From positions 1 through 55,004 of the forward strand of contig JAUXEM010000003.1 of the NCBI GenBank assembly GCA_030620515.1: a DNA stretch of 55,004 bases, in the 5' to 3' direction. The notes beneath the pieces are model-generated. The model searched no databases, had not been told where the DNA came from, and worked only from the letters and a program-made list of their open reading frames with translations. The position numbers were made by a program, and so were the translations under genes. This DNA is from Salinivirgaceae bacterium (GTDB taxonomy: Bacteria > Bacteroidota > Bacteroidia > Bacteroidales > SZUA-534). Below are positions 35,808 through 44,858 of the stretch, piece by piece; within the stretch, counting starts at the first letter, position 1, and each line of letters starts with the position of its first letter.

Positions 35808-37235
35808 ATGATAACTTCAATATCCTGGAAAAATGTATGGCGAAATAAGTCACGAAGCTTAATTGTGATAATTGCTGTTACATTAGGAACCATAGCAGGT
35901 GTATTTGTAGCTGGTTTAATGAATGGATGGGTTAATCAGCGCATTAAAGCTGCCATTTATACCGAAGTTGGGCATATAAAAGTTCAAAATCCCGATTTTT
36001 TAGTCAATGAAGAAGCTGCTTACTCCATTTCAAATTTTTTAGAAGTAACAAAATACCTTGACAATTCTACCCACGTTAAAGCGTGGTCAGCACGTAGTAA
36101 AATTATGGGAATGGCATCTACAGCACGTGGAAATGCCGGACTAACATTAAAAGGCATTCACCCTGAGAAAGACAAGCTTGTATCGGATATTTATGCCAAC
36201 TTATTGCCAAATACAGGAAGCTATTTTGAATCAAAATCAAAACAACCACCCGTATTTATAAGCCACAAAACTGCTGAACAATTAAAAATAAAGAATTTTA
36301 GAATTAGAGATGTTACTGTTGATAGTTTAAAAACACTGGATGTGCCTGAAAATGTAATCCTTAAATTAGATACCTTAATTAATACGCGTTTTATTACACA
36401 GAAAAAGTTCGAAGTCGCAATTAAAGAGGTTTGGAATAGTACAGAGATTAAGAGCTATGGTCCAGCATTATTATCAACAGCCGCCTATTTTCACCCTCGT
36501 GCTAAAATTACCTTTAGTTTTACTAAAATAAATGGAGAGCTAGGTTATCAAACTTATCAGGTTTGCGGTGTTTACAAAACATCGAATACCATGTTCGACC
36601 AAAACAGTGCGTTTGTAAAACACTCCGACCTTGCTCCCGCTGCAATGTTAGCCGATAACCAGATTCACGAGATCTCTATTTTACTAAACAGCGAAGAAAA
36701 TATCGCAGGTTTTAAAACCACCTTGCAAACAAAATTCCCTGAAGCGTCTGTTATGGACTGGAAAGAACTTGCCCCAGATGCCGGTATGATGGCAGATTTT
36801 ATGACAATGTACTATTATATAATAATGGGAATAATATTTTTTGCTTTAGCCTTTGGTATAATTAATACTATGTTAATGGCTATATTAGAGCGTATTAAAG
36901 AAATTGGAATGTTAATGGCTATCGGCATGAATCGTATAAAAGTATTTATCATGATTATGCTTGAAACAGTGTTCTTAACCCTTACAGGAAGTTTAATTGG
37001 AATGATACTTGGCGGTTTGCTAATTAAAATCACAGGTGAAACTGGTTTAAATTTCTCGTCAGTTGCTGAAGGTTTCGAAGCTTTTGGATGGTCGTCAGTT
37101 GTGTATCCAACCATTGAAACTTCTTTCTTTTTAGGTGTAATTTTAATGGTTATAGTCATTGCAATTTTATCGTCGATAGTGCCTGCCAGAAAAGCGTTGA
37201 AGATGAAACCAATTGATGCACTGAAGATGGAATAA
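35808..37235 (+). CDS. ABC transporter permease, FtsX/MacB type (second of two)
   Basis: 475 residues with the same plan as the first permease: membrane segment near 15-40, periplasmic domain about 45-335, three C-terminal membrane segments. The loop MAILERIKEIGMLMAIGMNRIK corresponds to the coupling loop of the partner. The N terminus ISWKNVWRNKSRSLIVI is the paralogue of AWRNIWRNRRRSLITI in the first permease. The pair probably form a heterodimer like LolC-LolE. Separated from its partner gene by the inserted four-helix-bundle gene. Confidence 0.85.
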   Translation: MITSISWKNVWRNKSRSLIVIIAVTLGTIAGVFVAGLMNGWVNQRIKAAIYTEVGHIKVQNPDFLVNEEAAYSISNFLEVTKYLDNSTHVKAWSARSKIMGMASTARGNAGLTLKGIHPEKDKLVSDIYANLLPNTGSYFESKSKQPPVFISHKTAEQLKIKNFRIRDVTVDSLKTLDVPENVILKLDTLINTRFITQKKFEVAIKEVWNSTEIKSYGPALLSTAAYFHPRAKITFSFTKINGELGYQTYQVCGVYKTSNTMFDQNSAFVKHSDLAPAAMLADNQIHEISILLNSEENIAGFKTTLQTKFPEASVMDWKELAPDAGMMADFMTMYYYIIMGIIFFALAFGIINTMLMAILERIKEIGMLMAIGMNRIKVFIMIMLETVFLTLTGSLIGMILGGLLIKITGETGLNFSSVAEGFEAFGWSSVVYPTIETSFFLGVILMVIVIAILSSIVPARKALKMKPIDALKME

Positions 37236-37254
37236 GCCGAGTTTCGGGATTCGT

Positions 37255-37264
37255 GTTGCGAGTT
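37255..37264 (+). repeat. Left inverted repeat of the second four-helix-bundle insertion
   Basis: GTTGCGAGTT, preceded by GAGTTTCGGGATTCGT. It pairs with AACTCGTAAC at 37661-37670 with one mismatch. Confidence 0.6.
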
Positions 37265-37288
37265 ATAAAAAATGAAAACTTTTGGAAT

Positions 37289-37669
37289 ATGAGCAATTAT
37301 ACTGATTTAGAAATATACAAAATGGCTAATGATTTGGCTATACAGATACACCATTTGTCTTTAAAAATGCCAAAGTATGAATTATATGAACAAGGGAGTC
37401 AAGTTCGCAGGGCTTCCAAAAGCATAAAGGATAATATTGCAGAAGGATATGGAAGGAGAAGATATAGAGCTGAATTTATAAGATTTCTAAATTTTGAACA
37501 TGCATCTTGTGATGAGGTTCATTCACAATTAACAATGATAAATAAGTTTCATATTAACAAAAACCCAGTAGATGAATTAATCTCTAACTATAATATTCTT
37601 TGTGGGAAAATAAACAATTTTATTTCTTATTCAGAAAAAAACAGGAAAACCAATAAATCAAACTCGTAA
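37289..37669 (+). CDS. Four-helix-bundle protein (23S rRNA intervening-sequence type), inserted copy 2
   Basis: 126 residues from the ATG at 37289 (MSNYTDLEIYKMANDLAI); a GTG at 37253 would add twelve poorly conserved residues lying in the flanking repeat. The central VRRASKSIKDNIAEGYGRRR is the strongest family signature. It sits between the second permease and the ATPase gene. Its stop codon lies in the right inverted repeat, the same design as copy 1 but with an unrelated repeat sequence. The two copies are distant in sequence, so they are separate insertions, not a local duplication. Confidence 0.8.
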   Translation: MSNYTDLEIYKMANDLAIQIHHLSLKMPKYELYEQGSQVRRASKSIKDNIAEGYGRRRYRAEFIRFLNFEHASCDEVHSQLTMINKFHINKNPVDELISNYNILCGKINNFISYSEKNRKTNKSNS

Positions 37670-37670
37670 C
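37661..37670 (+). repeat. Right inverted repeat of the second four-helix-bundle insertion
   Basis: AACTCGTAAC, inverted relative to 37255-37264 with one mismatch; it contains the gene's TAA stop codon. Confidence 0.6.
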
Positions 37671-37730
37671 ATAAAAAAAATAGACAAAAGCTAAAAATTA
37701 TACATAGAATTCACAATATAAACAAAAGAT

Positions 37731-38426
37731 ATGAAAGTAATAGAAATTCATAACGTAAATAAAATATACAACGAGTCAGAAGTAAAAGTACATGCAGTAA
37801 ATGGAGTAACTCTCGATTTTGAGGAGGGTGAATTTGCTGCAATCGTTGGGCCATCAGGTTCTGGCAAAACAACCCTTCTGAACTTGATTGGAGGGTTAGA
37901 CAATCCTACATCGGGCGATGTTATGATTGGCGGATCGTTAATGAGTTCGTTGAAAGGCTCGGACCTTACCGATTTTAGAATGCACAACATTGGTTTTGTT
38001 TTTCAGGCTTATAACCTAATTCCTGTTTTAACAGCTCGCGAAAACACCGAATTTGTTATGAGGCTGCAAGGGAAAACAGCTAAAGAATGCAGCAACCGAG
38101 TTGAAGAATTACTTAAAGCTGTAGGTTTAGAAGAACGCATGGAGGCCCGACCATCAAAACTATCAGGCGGACAGCAACAACGTGTTGCAGTTGCTCGCGC
38201 CCTAGCTTCTAAACCAAAATTTGTTTTGGCAGATGAACCAACAGCTAACCTCGACTCAAAATCAACCGAAACTTTGTTAGACATTATGGAGAAGTTGAAC
38301 AAAGAGGAAAATATCACTTTTATTTTTAGTACACATGATGCGCGCGTAGTTAAAAAAGCTCGCCGAGTAATTACCATTGAAGACGGTAAAGTTATTAGCG
38401 ATGAATACAAAAATATAGAAGACTAA
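37731..38426 (+). CDS. ABC transporter ATP-binding protein (LolD/MacB class)
   Basis: 231 residues. Walker A GPSGSGKTTLL near 40-50, Q-loop in FVFQAYNLIPVLTARENTEFVM, signature LSGGQQQRVAVARAL near 143, Walker B KFVLADEPTANLD, and the switch His in FIFSTHDARV. The sequence after Walker A (NLIGGLDNPTSGDV) is typical of the LolD/MacB/FtsE branch. It would power the two FtsX-type permeases upstream. Confidence 0.92.
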   Translation: MKVIEIHNVNKIYNESEVKVHAVNGVTLDFEEGEFAAIVGPSGSGKTTLLNLIGGLDNPTSGDVMIGGSLMSSLKGSDLTDFRMHNIGFVFQAYNLIPVLTARENTEFVMRLQGKTAKECSNRVEELLKAVGLEERMEARPSKLSGGQQQRVAVARALASKPKFVLADEPTANLDSKSTETLLDIMEKLNKEENITFIFSTHDARVVKKARRVITIEDGKVISDEYKNIED

Positions 38427-38502
38427 AGAAATACTTAAAGTGATAAAGTTTAAAGTACTTAATGTTAGTAACATGAATTCATATTTATAGTATATATCAC
38501 AA

Positions 38503-39657
38503 ATGACAAAACATTTATATCTATTAACCTTACTTTTCTGCACAAGTGTTGTATTTGCCCAAGAACAACTTTCTTTTAGCGGATATGTTTCAAACATGGG
38601 ACAAACGGTTGTAGCAAAAGATACCAATGGAGATTACCAAGCGGCTTGGGATTTAATAATTCACAACCGTTTGAATTTGTCATATTATGCCAACGATAAT
38701 TTTACCTTTCATTTACAAGGTCGAAACCAGTTTTTGTGGGGCGAATCTGTAAGTCTAAACGCCGATTATTCTGAAACCTTTGCGCAAGACCGCGGTTGGA
38801 TTGACATGAACTGGAATTGGTTTGTAAACGATAATAATTTCCTAAACACTCAAATTGATCGAGCTTACGTGGAATATGTAAGTGGTAATTTGGAAATGAG
38901 TTTGGGTCGCCAACGAGTAAATTGGGGACGCACTTTTGTGTGGAATCCAAATGATATTTTTAATGCGTTCTCCTACTACGATTTCGATTACATGGAACGC
39001 CCTGGTTCGGATGCATTTCGTGCTCAATACTATTTTGGCATGGCATCGTCTGTTGAAGTAGTTAGCAAAATTGACAGTGCAAATAACTTAACTTTTGCGG
39101 GAATTGGCAAGTTTAATAAATGGGGATACGATTTTCAGGTTTTAGGCGGTTATGTAAATTCACATGACTATGTTGTTGGAGCTGGTTGGGAAGGCAATAT
39201 TAAATCACTGGGTTTTAGAGGTGAGATGAGCTACTATCATTCTGAGAAAAACTTTGCCGATACTACAGGTTCTTTTTTGGCATCATTGGCTGTAGACTAT
39301 TTATTTCCTAAAAGCATACAAGCACAAGTGGAGTTCTTGTATAACGATCCCAAAAATATTCTTGACCTAAATAATGGCTCGGCTTTGTATCAAGCTCCGC
39401 CTGATTCAAAAAGCTTATCGTTTTCTGAATATAACTTTTTTGTAAATATTGTTTGGACAGCTACCCCTATATTAACTATTAATTTAGCCTCAATGTATTA
39501 CACCGATTATAAAGGTTATTTTCTGATGCCCGGCATCGACTTTTCTGTTAGCGAAGATTTATACTTTTCATTAATCTATCAGTACTTCAATTTAGAGGTA
39601 ATGGATCAGCGCTCAGCAACTAATTTGGCCTTTGCTCGACTAAAATGGAATTTCTAG
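38503..39657 (+). CDS. Outer-membrane beta-barrel protein at the end of the exporter operon
   Basis: 384 residues with a signal peptide ending VVFAQ (residue 20). The mature protein shows porin-like alternating strands and an end of LAFARLKWNF with C-terminal Phe, a usual outer-membrane barrel ending. SLGRQRVNWGRTFVWNPNDIFN followed by ERPGSDAFRAQYYFG recalls DUF1302-like or alginate-export-like porins. Its position suggests it completes an inner-to-outer membrane route with the LolA-like protein and the ABC exporter. Substrate unknown. Confidence 0.75.
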   Translation: MTKHLYLLTLLFCTSVVFAQEQLSFSGYVSNMGQTVVAKDTNGDYQAAWDLIIHNRLNLSYYANDNFTFHLQGRNQFLWGESVSLNADYSETFAQDRGWIDMNWNWFVNDNNFLNTQIDRAYVEYVSGNLEMSLGRQRVNWGRTFVWNPNDIFNAFSYYDFDYMERPGSDAFRAQYYFGMASSVEVVSKIDSANNLTFAGIGKFNKWGYDFQVLGGYVNSHDYVVGAGWEGNIKSLGFRGEMSYYHSEKNFADTTGSFLASLAVDYLFPKSIQAQVEFLYNDPKNILDLNNGSALYQAPPDSKSLSFSEYNFFVNIVWTATPILTINLASMYYTDYKGYFLMPGIDFSVSEDLYFSLIYQYFNLEVMDQRSATNLAFARLKWNF

Positions 39658-39732
39658 TTAAGAGTAAAAAGATAAAAGTATAAAGTTCAAGACTAATGCC
39701 TAGAATCCTATTACTTTTTCTCGTTTCTCTTT

Positions 39733-40500
39733 CTAATCCTGCAAAAAGTTATCTAATAAACCAGAACTTTCTTTTCGAGCATTTTTTCCTCGTGGCGAAA
39801 CAGCTTGAATAAGTTTACTAATTGGCATGCTTTGTAACCAAACCTTTCCTGTTCCTTGCAAAGTGGCTAAAAAGATTCCCTCGCCACCAAAAACCATGCT
39901 TTTTAACCCACCGGCTTTTTGAATATCGTAATTAATTGAATCTTCAAAACCAACAATACAACCGGTATCAACTTTAATTGCTTCACCATTAAGCTGACGT
40001 TCAACAACTGTACCTCCAGCATGAATAAAAGCTCTTCCATCACCTTCAAGTTTCTGAAGAATAAATCCTTCTCCTCCAAAAAATCCTGCACCAATTCTTT
40101 TATTCAACGTAACCGAAACTTTGGTTCCAAGCGCAGCACATAAAAAAGCATCCTTTTGTACAATTACTCGGTTATTATGCTTACTAAGTTCTATAGGAAT
40201 AATAGATCCGGGATAAGGTGCGGAAAAGGAAACATGTTTTTTGCCTAATCCTTGATTTGTAAAATGTGTGAGAAATAAGGACTCCCCTGTTAAAGCACGT
40301 GCACCAGCTTGAAAAACCTTGCCCATAAATCCTTGGTTGGGTTCACTCCCATCGCCCATTTTTGTTTCAAAATTAATGCCATCGTCCATATACATCATGG
40401 CACCAGCTTCGGCAATTACCGTTTCCTGTGGATCAAGCTCTATCTCTACTAATTGAATATCATGACCAATAATTTTGTAATCTACTTCGTGGCTTTGCAT
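39733..40500 (-). CDS. AIM24 / TIGR00266 family protein
   Basis: 255 residues without signal peptide. The pattern [32 protein letters not shown] at the N terminus and [34 protein letters not shown] in the middle is diagnostic of the TIGR00266/AIM24 family, a beta-helix-like fold of unknown bacterial function (the yeast relative is a mitochondrial protein). Single-gene unit. Confidence 0.9.
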   Translation of the reverse strand: MQSHEVDYKIIGHDIQLVEIELDPQETVIAEAGAMMYMDDGINFETKMGDGSEPNQGFMGKVFQAGARALTGESLFLTHFTNQGLGKKHVSFSAPYPGSIIPIELSKHNNRVIVQKDAFLCAALGTKVSVTLNKRIGAGFFGGEGFILQKLEGDGRAFIHAGGTVVERQLNGEAIKVDTGCIVGFEDSINYDIQKAGGLKSMVFGGEGIFLATLQGTGKVWLQSMPISKLIQAVSPRGKNARKESSGLLDNFLQD

Positions 40501-40594
40501 ACTTATTAAGTTTTGAGATTAAAATATAAATTTACACATATCAGATGTACTAAACACTGAATTGGATACAGAAAAAGATAAATTTTTAAGAATA

Positions 40595-40867
40595 TTAATT
40601 CTCACCTAACAAACCATCTAATGGAGAAGAATAAGTAATCTGCTTTCCAAACTCAATAGCCTGTTCCATTGTATAATCATGGTGCTTTATTAAATACTGG
40701 AATTGGTTTTGTTATCTTTTTGTTAAACAAGGCGAGCAAACCATGACAAGTGCAATAAATAAACCTGAGCTAATACATAAAATATCACGCTTAGCATCAT
40801 GCTTTTTTTTATAACATGGCACACATATTGCCGTACATGTAAGTATAGTTAAAAAGTTTTTTTTCAT
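40595..40867 (-). pseudogene. Small cysteine-containing protein gene interrupted by an in-frame TAA
   Basis: A minus-strand frame opens at the ATG at 40867 and runs 51 codons (MKKNFLTILTCTAICVPCYK, a membrane segment CISSGLFIALVMVCSPCL) to a TAA at 40714-40712. The same frame then continues for 38 codons (QFQYLIKHHDYTMEQAIEFG, ending SSPLDGLLGEN) to a TAA at 40597-40595. The second part is clearly protein-like but has no good start. Either one gene of about 90 codons has been broken by a point change, or two small genes abut. No family recognised. Confidence 0.5.
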
Positions 40868-40882
40868 GGGTTAATTGGTTTA

Positions 40883-40919
40883 GAAACCCCGTTCATTTCG
40901 CTCGAAATGACGGGGTTTC
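40883..40919. terminator. Long inverted repeat, possible terminator or interspersed palindrome
   Basis: GAAACCCCG-T-TCATTTCG (40883-40900) pairs with CGAAATGACGGGGTTTC (40903-40919): 17 paired positions, one bulged base and a 2-base gap, then GTTTTTA. The arm CATTTCGCTCGAAATGA belongs to a common interspersed type. No + strand gene ends nearby, so an ordinary terminator role is uncertain. Confidence 0.55.
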
Positions 40920-41137
40920 GTTTTTATATCCCTTTATGCTATGAGCCACCCTGACACTTTAACATCAGTTTATTCCATACTTTTCCATGCATTTTCGTTG
41001 ATAATTAACTAGTCCTCGTTTTCTATTATTGAGATTATATACTATTTCTATCATTCATTAAAACATAAATCCCGCCACTATGTTATTATTGAAGTTTATT
41101 TAATAGTTATTATATTGGCACAAAAAAATTGACAATG

Positions 41138-41902
41138 ATGAAAATAGTTTCCTGGAATGTTAATGGAGTAAGAGCAGTCGCAAAAAAAAATTTTTTTAAC
41201 GATTTTGAGAAAATGGATGCAGATGTTTTGTGTTTGCAAGAAACAAAAGCTCAAGATGATCAGGTAAAAGAAACACTGGCTTCTCTATTTGGTTATCACA
41301 TTTACTCAAATTCAGCCGAGAAAAAAGGCTATTCGGGAACAGCAATAATTTCAAAAACAGTGCCTTTAAATGTAACTAAAGACATTGGCATTACCGAGCA
41401 CGATAAGGAGGGTAGAGTGCTTTGTGCAGAATATGAAAAATTCTTTGTTATTACAGTATATGTGCCGAATTCAAAAAATGACTTATCGCGCCTTGATGAC
41501 AGACAAAATTTCGATAAAGCTTTTTTCAATTATTTAAAGAATCTTGAAAAATTGAAACCCGTTATTGTTTGTGGCGACTTTAATGTGGCACATAAAGCCA
41601 TTGATTTAGCCCGACCAAAACCAAACTACAATAAATCGGCCGGATTTATGCAAGAAGAAATTGATGGTATGGATCGCTACACTCAAGGTGGATTTGTAGA
41701 TACTTTCCGACACTTTATTGGTGACTCTCCAGATAAATATTCATGGTGGAGCTACCGAGCTGGTGCACGAGGCAATAATGTAGGCTGGAGAATTGATTAT
41801 TTTTTGGCAAGTGAATCTTTGGTACCACAAATAGCAAATGCAAGTATTTTAAATGAGGTTATGGGTTCCGATCACTGCCCAGTTGCCATTGAATTGAAAT
41901 AA
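41138..41902 (+). CDS. xth: Exodeoxyribonuclease III / AP endonuclease
   Basis: 255 residues from the ATG at 41138, the second of two adjacent ATG codons, chosen because KIVSWNVNGVRA is the universal N terminus. Catalytic motifs: LQETKAQ (metal-binding Glu), YVPNSK, GDFNVAHKAIDL (Asp-Asn pair), RIDYFLAS and GSDHCPV (Asp-His). It nicks DNA at abasic sites and trims 3' ends during base excision repair. Single-gene unit. Confidence 0.93.
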   Translation: MKIVSWNVNGVRAVAKKNFFNDFEKMDADVLCLQETKAQDDQVKETLASLFGYHIYSNSAEKKGYSGTAIISKTVPLNVTKDIGITEHDKEGRVLCAEYEKFFVITVYVPNSKNDLSRLDDRQNFDKAFFNYLKNLEKLKPVIVCGDFNVAHKAIDLARPKPNYNKSAGFMQEEIDGMDRYTQGGFVDTFRHFIGDSPDKYSWWSYRAGARGNNVGWRIDYFLASESLVPQIANASILNEVMGSDHCPVAIELK

Positions 41903-41916
41903 TTTGCTGTAATTTG

Positions 41917-41945
41917 TTTGCTTTGTTTGAAAAATTATACTTTTG
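41917..41945 (+). promoter_or_regulatory. Promoter of the rhodanese-thioredoxin gene
   Basis: TTTG at 41917-41920 and TACTTTTG at 41938-41945, spaced by 17 bases: both Bacteroidota promoter elements are visible here. It shows that the start is the ATG at 41973, not the TTG at 41943 inside the promoter. Confidence 0.6.
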
Positions 41946-41972
41946 CACATCTACATGTATAGATATATCGAT

Positions 41973-42686
41973 ATGACAAAAATATTATTTCTGCTTGCCT
42001 TTTCTGTTTTTTTAATATTAAACGCAAATGCACAAACAGTACAGCATATTAATGCTACTTCTTTTTCTAAGCTAATAAAAACTCAACAAGGACTTATTCT
42101 TGATGTTAGAACAGAACAAGAATACTCAAGAGGCCATATTGATGGATCCACATTAATAAGTACTTCAGATCCTAAGTTTGCCGAGAAAGCAAGCCTGTTG
42201 CAAAAAGACAAACCAATATATGTTTATTGCCTAACAGGTAGTCGTAGCTATGCCGTAGTAAATTATTTGAGTCAAATAGGATTTTCAAAATTATATAATT
42301 TACAAAAAGGCATACTTGAATGGCATCAGTTGGGTTACAAAATTGTGCAAAGTTGCGTTGTTGCTGTAAGCGAGAGTAGAACTTATAATACCAGCGAATT
42401 TAATACGCTAATAAAATCGTCGAATATTGTATTGGTTAATTTTAGTGCATCGTGGTGCGCTCCGTGTAAAAAACTAGCTCCAACTATTGAAAGTATAAAA
42501 AGCAATTTTGGCAGTAAAATTAAGGTTGAGAAAGTAGATGTCGAAAGCAATAAAGATTTGCAAACATCATGTAATGTACAATCCATTCCTGGCTTAATTC
42601 TATACAAAAACGGGAAAGAATATTGGAGGCATACAGGATTAATAAGTTACGATGAACTTTCTAAAAAAATTAATGTCCATTTATAA
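41973..42686 (+). CDS. Exported rhodanese-thioredoxin fusion protein
   Basis: 237 residues from the ATG at 41973. Signal peptide 1-20 ending NANA. Residues about 25-115 are a rhodanese domain with active-site Cys86 in CLTGSRS. Residues about 128-237 are a thioredoxin domain with WCAPC (Cys162, Cys165) and the cis-Pro loop SIPGL. A periplasmic protein joining sulfur transfer and disulfide exchange. It might reduce persulfides or oxidised cysteines in the periplasm; no redox partner is adjacent. The RluA-type gene follows 11 bases later. Confidence 0.85.
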   Translation: MTKILFLLAFSVFLILNANAQTVQHINATSFSKLIKTQQGLILDVRTEQEYSRGHIDGSTLISTSDPKFAEKASLLQKDKPIYVYCLTGSRSYAVVNYLSQIGFSKLYNLQKGILEWHQLGYKIVQSCVVAVSESRTYNTSEFNTLIKSSNIVLVNFSASWCAPCKKLAPTIESIKSNFGSKIKVEKVDVESNKDLQTSCNVQSIPGLILYKNGKEYWRHTGLISYDELSKKINVHL

Positions 42687-42697
42687 TATTCCAATAA

Positions 42698-44338
42698 ATG
42701 CATAATTCTGACAAACCATTACCAAAGTACTTTATTAAATTTAACAGCCCCATAAATACTATACCATTACCTGAACAATTTACTTTTCCCTTTAACTATC
42801 AGCCACATAAACTATGCCTTATTGCTGCAAAAGAGTTGCAAAAAAATTTATCGAAAACTAAGTCTAAAGGCAAAATGTATGGTGTACTTGTAGTAAAATC
42901 TAGTAATGATATAATTGGCTACTTAGCTGCATTTTCGGGTAATAATAGTAAAGAATCCTTTCCAAATTTTGTGCCTTCAGTTTTTAATTTTTCTGATAAA
43001 GAAAGCTTTTATAGAAAAGGTGAAGCAGAGCTAGATAATATAAGTGTAGAAATAAAAACGCTTGAAAATTCAAAGCAGCTTTTAGAAATAGTAAACAAAA
43101 TTAAAGAAACAAAAGAAAGAGCTGCCACAGAATTAGATCAACTAAAAAAAGAGTTGAAAACGAGCAAAGTTGAAAGAGCTAACTTACGTAAAACGCATAA
43201 TGATTCTAATCAGAAAGAAGCCGTTTTTAAGGAATTGGAAAATCAGAGTAAGCGGCAGAAAAGCATTTTAAACCAACAGAAAAAATTCTGGAAGCTAGAA
43301 TTGGAAAATGTAGAAAGTGTCTATGCTAATTTACAGATAGAAATAACAGATTTAAAGACGGAAAGAAAAACTAAATCAGCCAAATTGCAACAGCAATTGT
43401 TTAGCTCTTACAATTTGTTAAACGCTAAACAAGAAGCTAAAAATTTACTTTCGATATTTTCTGACTATAACAATACAATACCACCTGCTGCAGCAGGGGA
43501 GTGTGCTGCACCAAAATTATTGCAATATGCTTTTAAAAACGAATTACAACCCATTGCCTTAGCTGAGTTTTGGTGGGGACCATCACCAATGTCAGCTGTA
43601 CGTAAACAAGGATACTTTTACTCTGCCTGTCAATCAAAATGTAAACCAGTACTAAGCCATATGCTTAAAGGCTTACATATTGAACAGAACCCTTTAAACC
43701 AAGTTGATACTACTGCCAAAATATTTGAGAAAGTATTTGAAGATATTCATATACTTGTAATAAATAAACCTTTTGGCTTATTGTCAGTTCCAGGTAAAAC
43801 CAATAACGACAGTGTCTATAATCAAGTTAAGTGCGCTTACCCTAATGCAAGCGGACCCTTAATTGTTCATCGTTTAGACATGGCTACATCGGGCTTAATG
43901 ATAATTGCCAAAACTAAAGAAGCACATTCTGTATTGCAAAAGCAATTTGCAAAACGCACAGTAAAAAAACAATATGTTGCTTTACTTAAAGGCAAGCTTA
44001 TTAAAGATAAAGGAACCATAAATTTACCATTACGCGTAGACTTAGATGATAGGCCACGTCAGCTTGTTTGTGAAACTCATGGGAAACCTGCACTAACAAA
44101 ATGGAAAACATTGAGTTGTGAAAACGGAATAACAAGAATACAGTTTATTCCTATAACAGGTCGCACACATCAATTACGCGTTCATGCGGCTCATAAAGAT
44201 GGATTAAATTGTGCAATTATTGGCGATGAACTTTATGGCGAAAAAGCCGATCGTTTATATTTACATGCCGAAAGTATTGAAATTCAGCATCCTGAGTCTG
44301 GAGAAACTTTGTGCTTTACAAAAAAAGCAGAATTTTAA
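42698..44338 (+). CDS. RluA-family pseudouridine synthase with long N-terminal extension
   Basis: 546 residues, twice the usual length. Residues about 1-335 form an extension: a conserved N-terminal part (YGVLVVKSSNDIIGYLAAFSG), a coiled coil at about 125-245, and a segment PPAAAGECAAPKLLQYAF with AEFWWGPSP. The catalytic domain follows with the active Asp in HRLDMATSGLM, KKQYVALLKG and ITGRTHQLRVH. Such long members occur in several Gram-negative groups; the target RNA is not certain. It is co-directional with the rhodanese-thioredoxin gene (11-base gap) and converges on GtrA with only a 10-base gap. Confidence 0.85.
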   Translation: MHNSDKPLPKYFIKFNSPINTIPLPEQFTFPFNYQPHKLCLIAAKELQKNLSKTKSKGKMYGVLVVKSSNDIIGYLAAFSGNNSKESFPNFVPSVFNFSDKESFYRKGEAELDNISVEIKTLENSKQLLEIVNKIKETKERAATELDQLKKELKTSKVERANLRKTHNDSNQKEAVFKELENQSKRQKSILNQQKKFWKLELENVESVYANLQIEITDLKTERKTKSAKLQQQLFSSYNLLNAKQEAKNLLSIFSDYNNTIPPAAAGECAAPKLLQYAFKNELQPIALAEFWWGPSPMSAVRKQGYFYSACQSKCKPVLSHMLKGLHIEQNPLNQVDTTAKIFEKVFEDIHILVINKPFGLLSVPGKTNNDSVYNQVKCAYPNASGPLIVHRLDMATSGLMIIAKTKEAHSVLQKQFAKRTVKKQYVALLKGKLIKDKGTINLPLRVDLDDRPRQLVCETHGKPALTKWKTLSCENGITRIQFIPITGRTHQLRVHAAHKDGLNCAIIGDELYGEKADRLYLHAESIEIQHPESGETLCFTKKAEF

Positions 44339-44348
44339 ATGCCAAAGA

Positions 44349-44840
44349 TTACTTAGCAACTCTAAAAGTGAAATGCTTTTGTACGGTATAGCTAAATACA
44401 ATTACTATTAGTGTTGTAACAATTTTCGAAAAAGTTGGGTACCATAAAAAGTGCTCCACAAAAAGTTTTAAGAAAAAGTAGTTAAGAAGAATACTTCCAG
44501 ATACTGACATACCATACCTAAGAATTTGAATACGCTTACGTAGATAAGAACCTGGAAAACTTATAAACTTTGCCAATAAAAATCCCACCGGAAAAGTAAT
44601 TACAAACGACATTAGAAAAGCCGCAATATGTGGTGATACGGCATACATCCCAAAATATACAATTTCCTTATCGAGAATATAATTATAAGCTATAAAATAT
44701 AAAAAGATATCTAATACGGTATTAAAGCCTCCTGTTGCTGCATACTTAAATGTTTGTTTAGGCATGAATTTTTTAAATGGTGGGTAAAACCACAACACCA
44801 TATTTTCAATAAATTGTATAAAATTATAAAATAGCTTCAT
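44349..44840 (-). CDS. GtrA family membrane protein
   Basis: 163 residues from the ATG at 44840. A frame extends to 44996, but a perfect promoter element at 44866-44859 lies within it, which supports the later start. Four hydrophobic helices are visible, and FKYAATGGFNTVLDIFLYFIAYNYIL is the family start, with HFTFRVAK as the usual C-terminal 'FxF' end. GtrA proteins are thought to flip polyprenyl-linked sugars for cell-surface glycan modification. No glycosyltransferase partner is adjacent. Confidence 0.85.
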   Translation of the reverse strand: MKLFYNFIQFIENMVLWFYPPFKKFMPKQTFKYAATGGFNTVLDIFLYFIAYNYILDKEIVYFGMYAVSPHIAAFLMSFVITFPVGFLLAKFISFPGSYLRKRIQILRYGMSVSGSILLNYFFLKLFVEHFLWYPTFSKIVTTLIVIVFSYTVQKHFTFRVAK

Positions 44841-44858
44841 GATATGAGTTTTCAGGCG

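Larger units (their letters stand above)
40501..41128. other. Spacer with a decayed small gene and a large palindrome
   Basis: About 630 bases between AIM24 (-) and exonuclease III (+). It holds the interrupted small minus-strand frame 40595-40867 and the 37-base inverted repeat at 40883-40919. The last 200 bases have nothing recognisable. Confidence 0.6.

Noticed and set aside
38009..38410. A 133-codon minus-strand frame opposite the ABC ATPase gene
   Set aside because: It mirrors the conserved ATPase motifs of the + strand and resembles no protein family.
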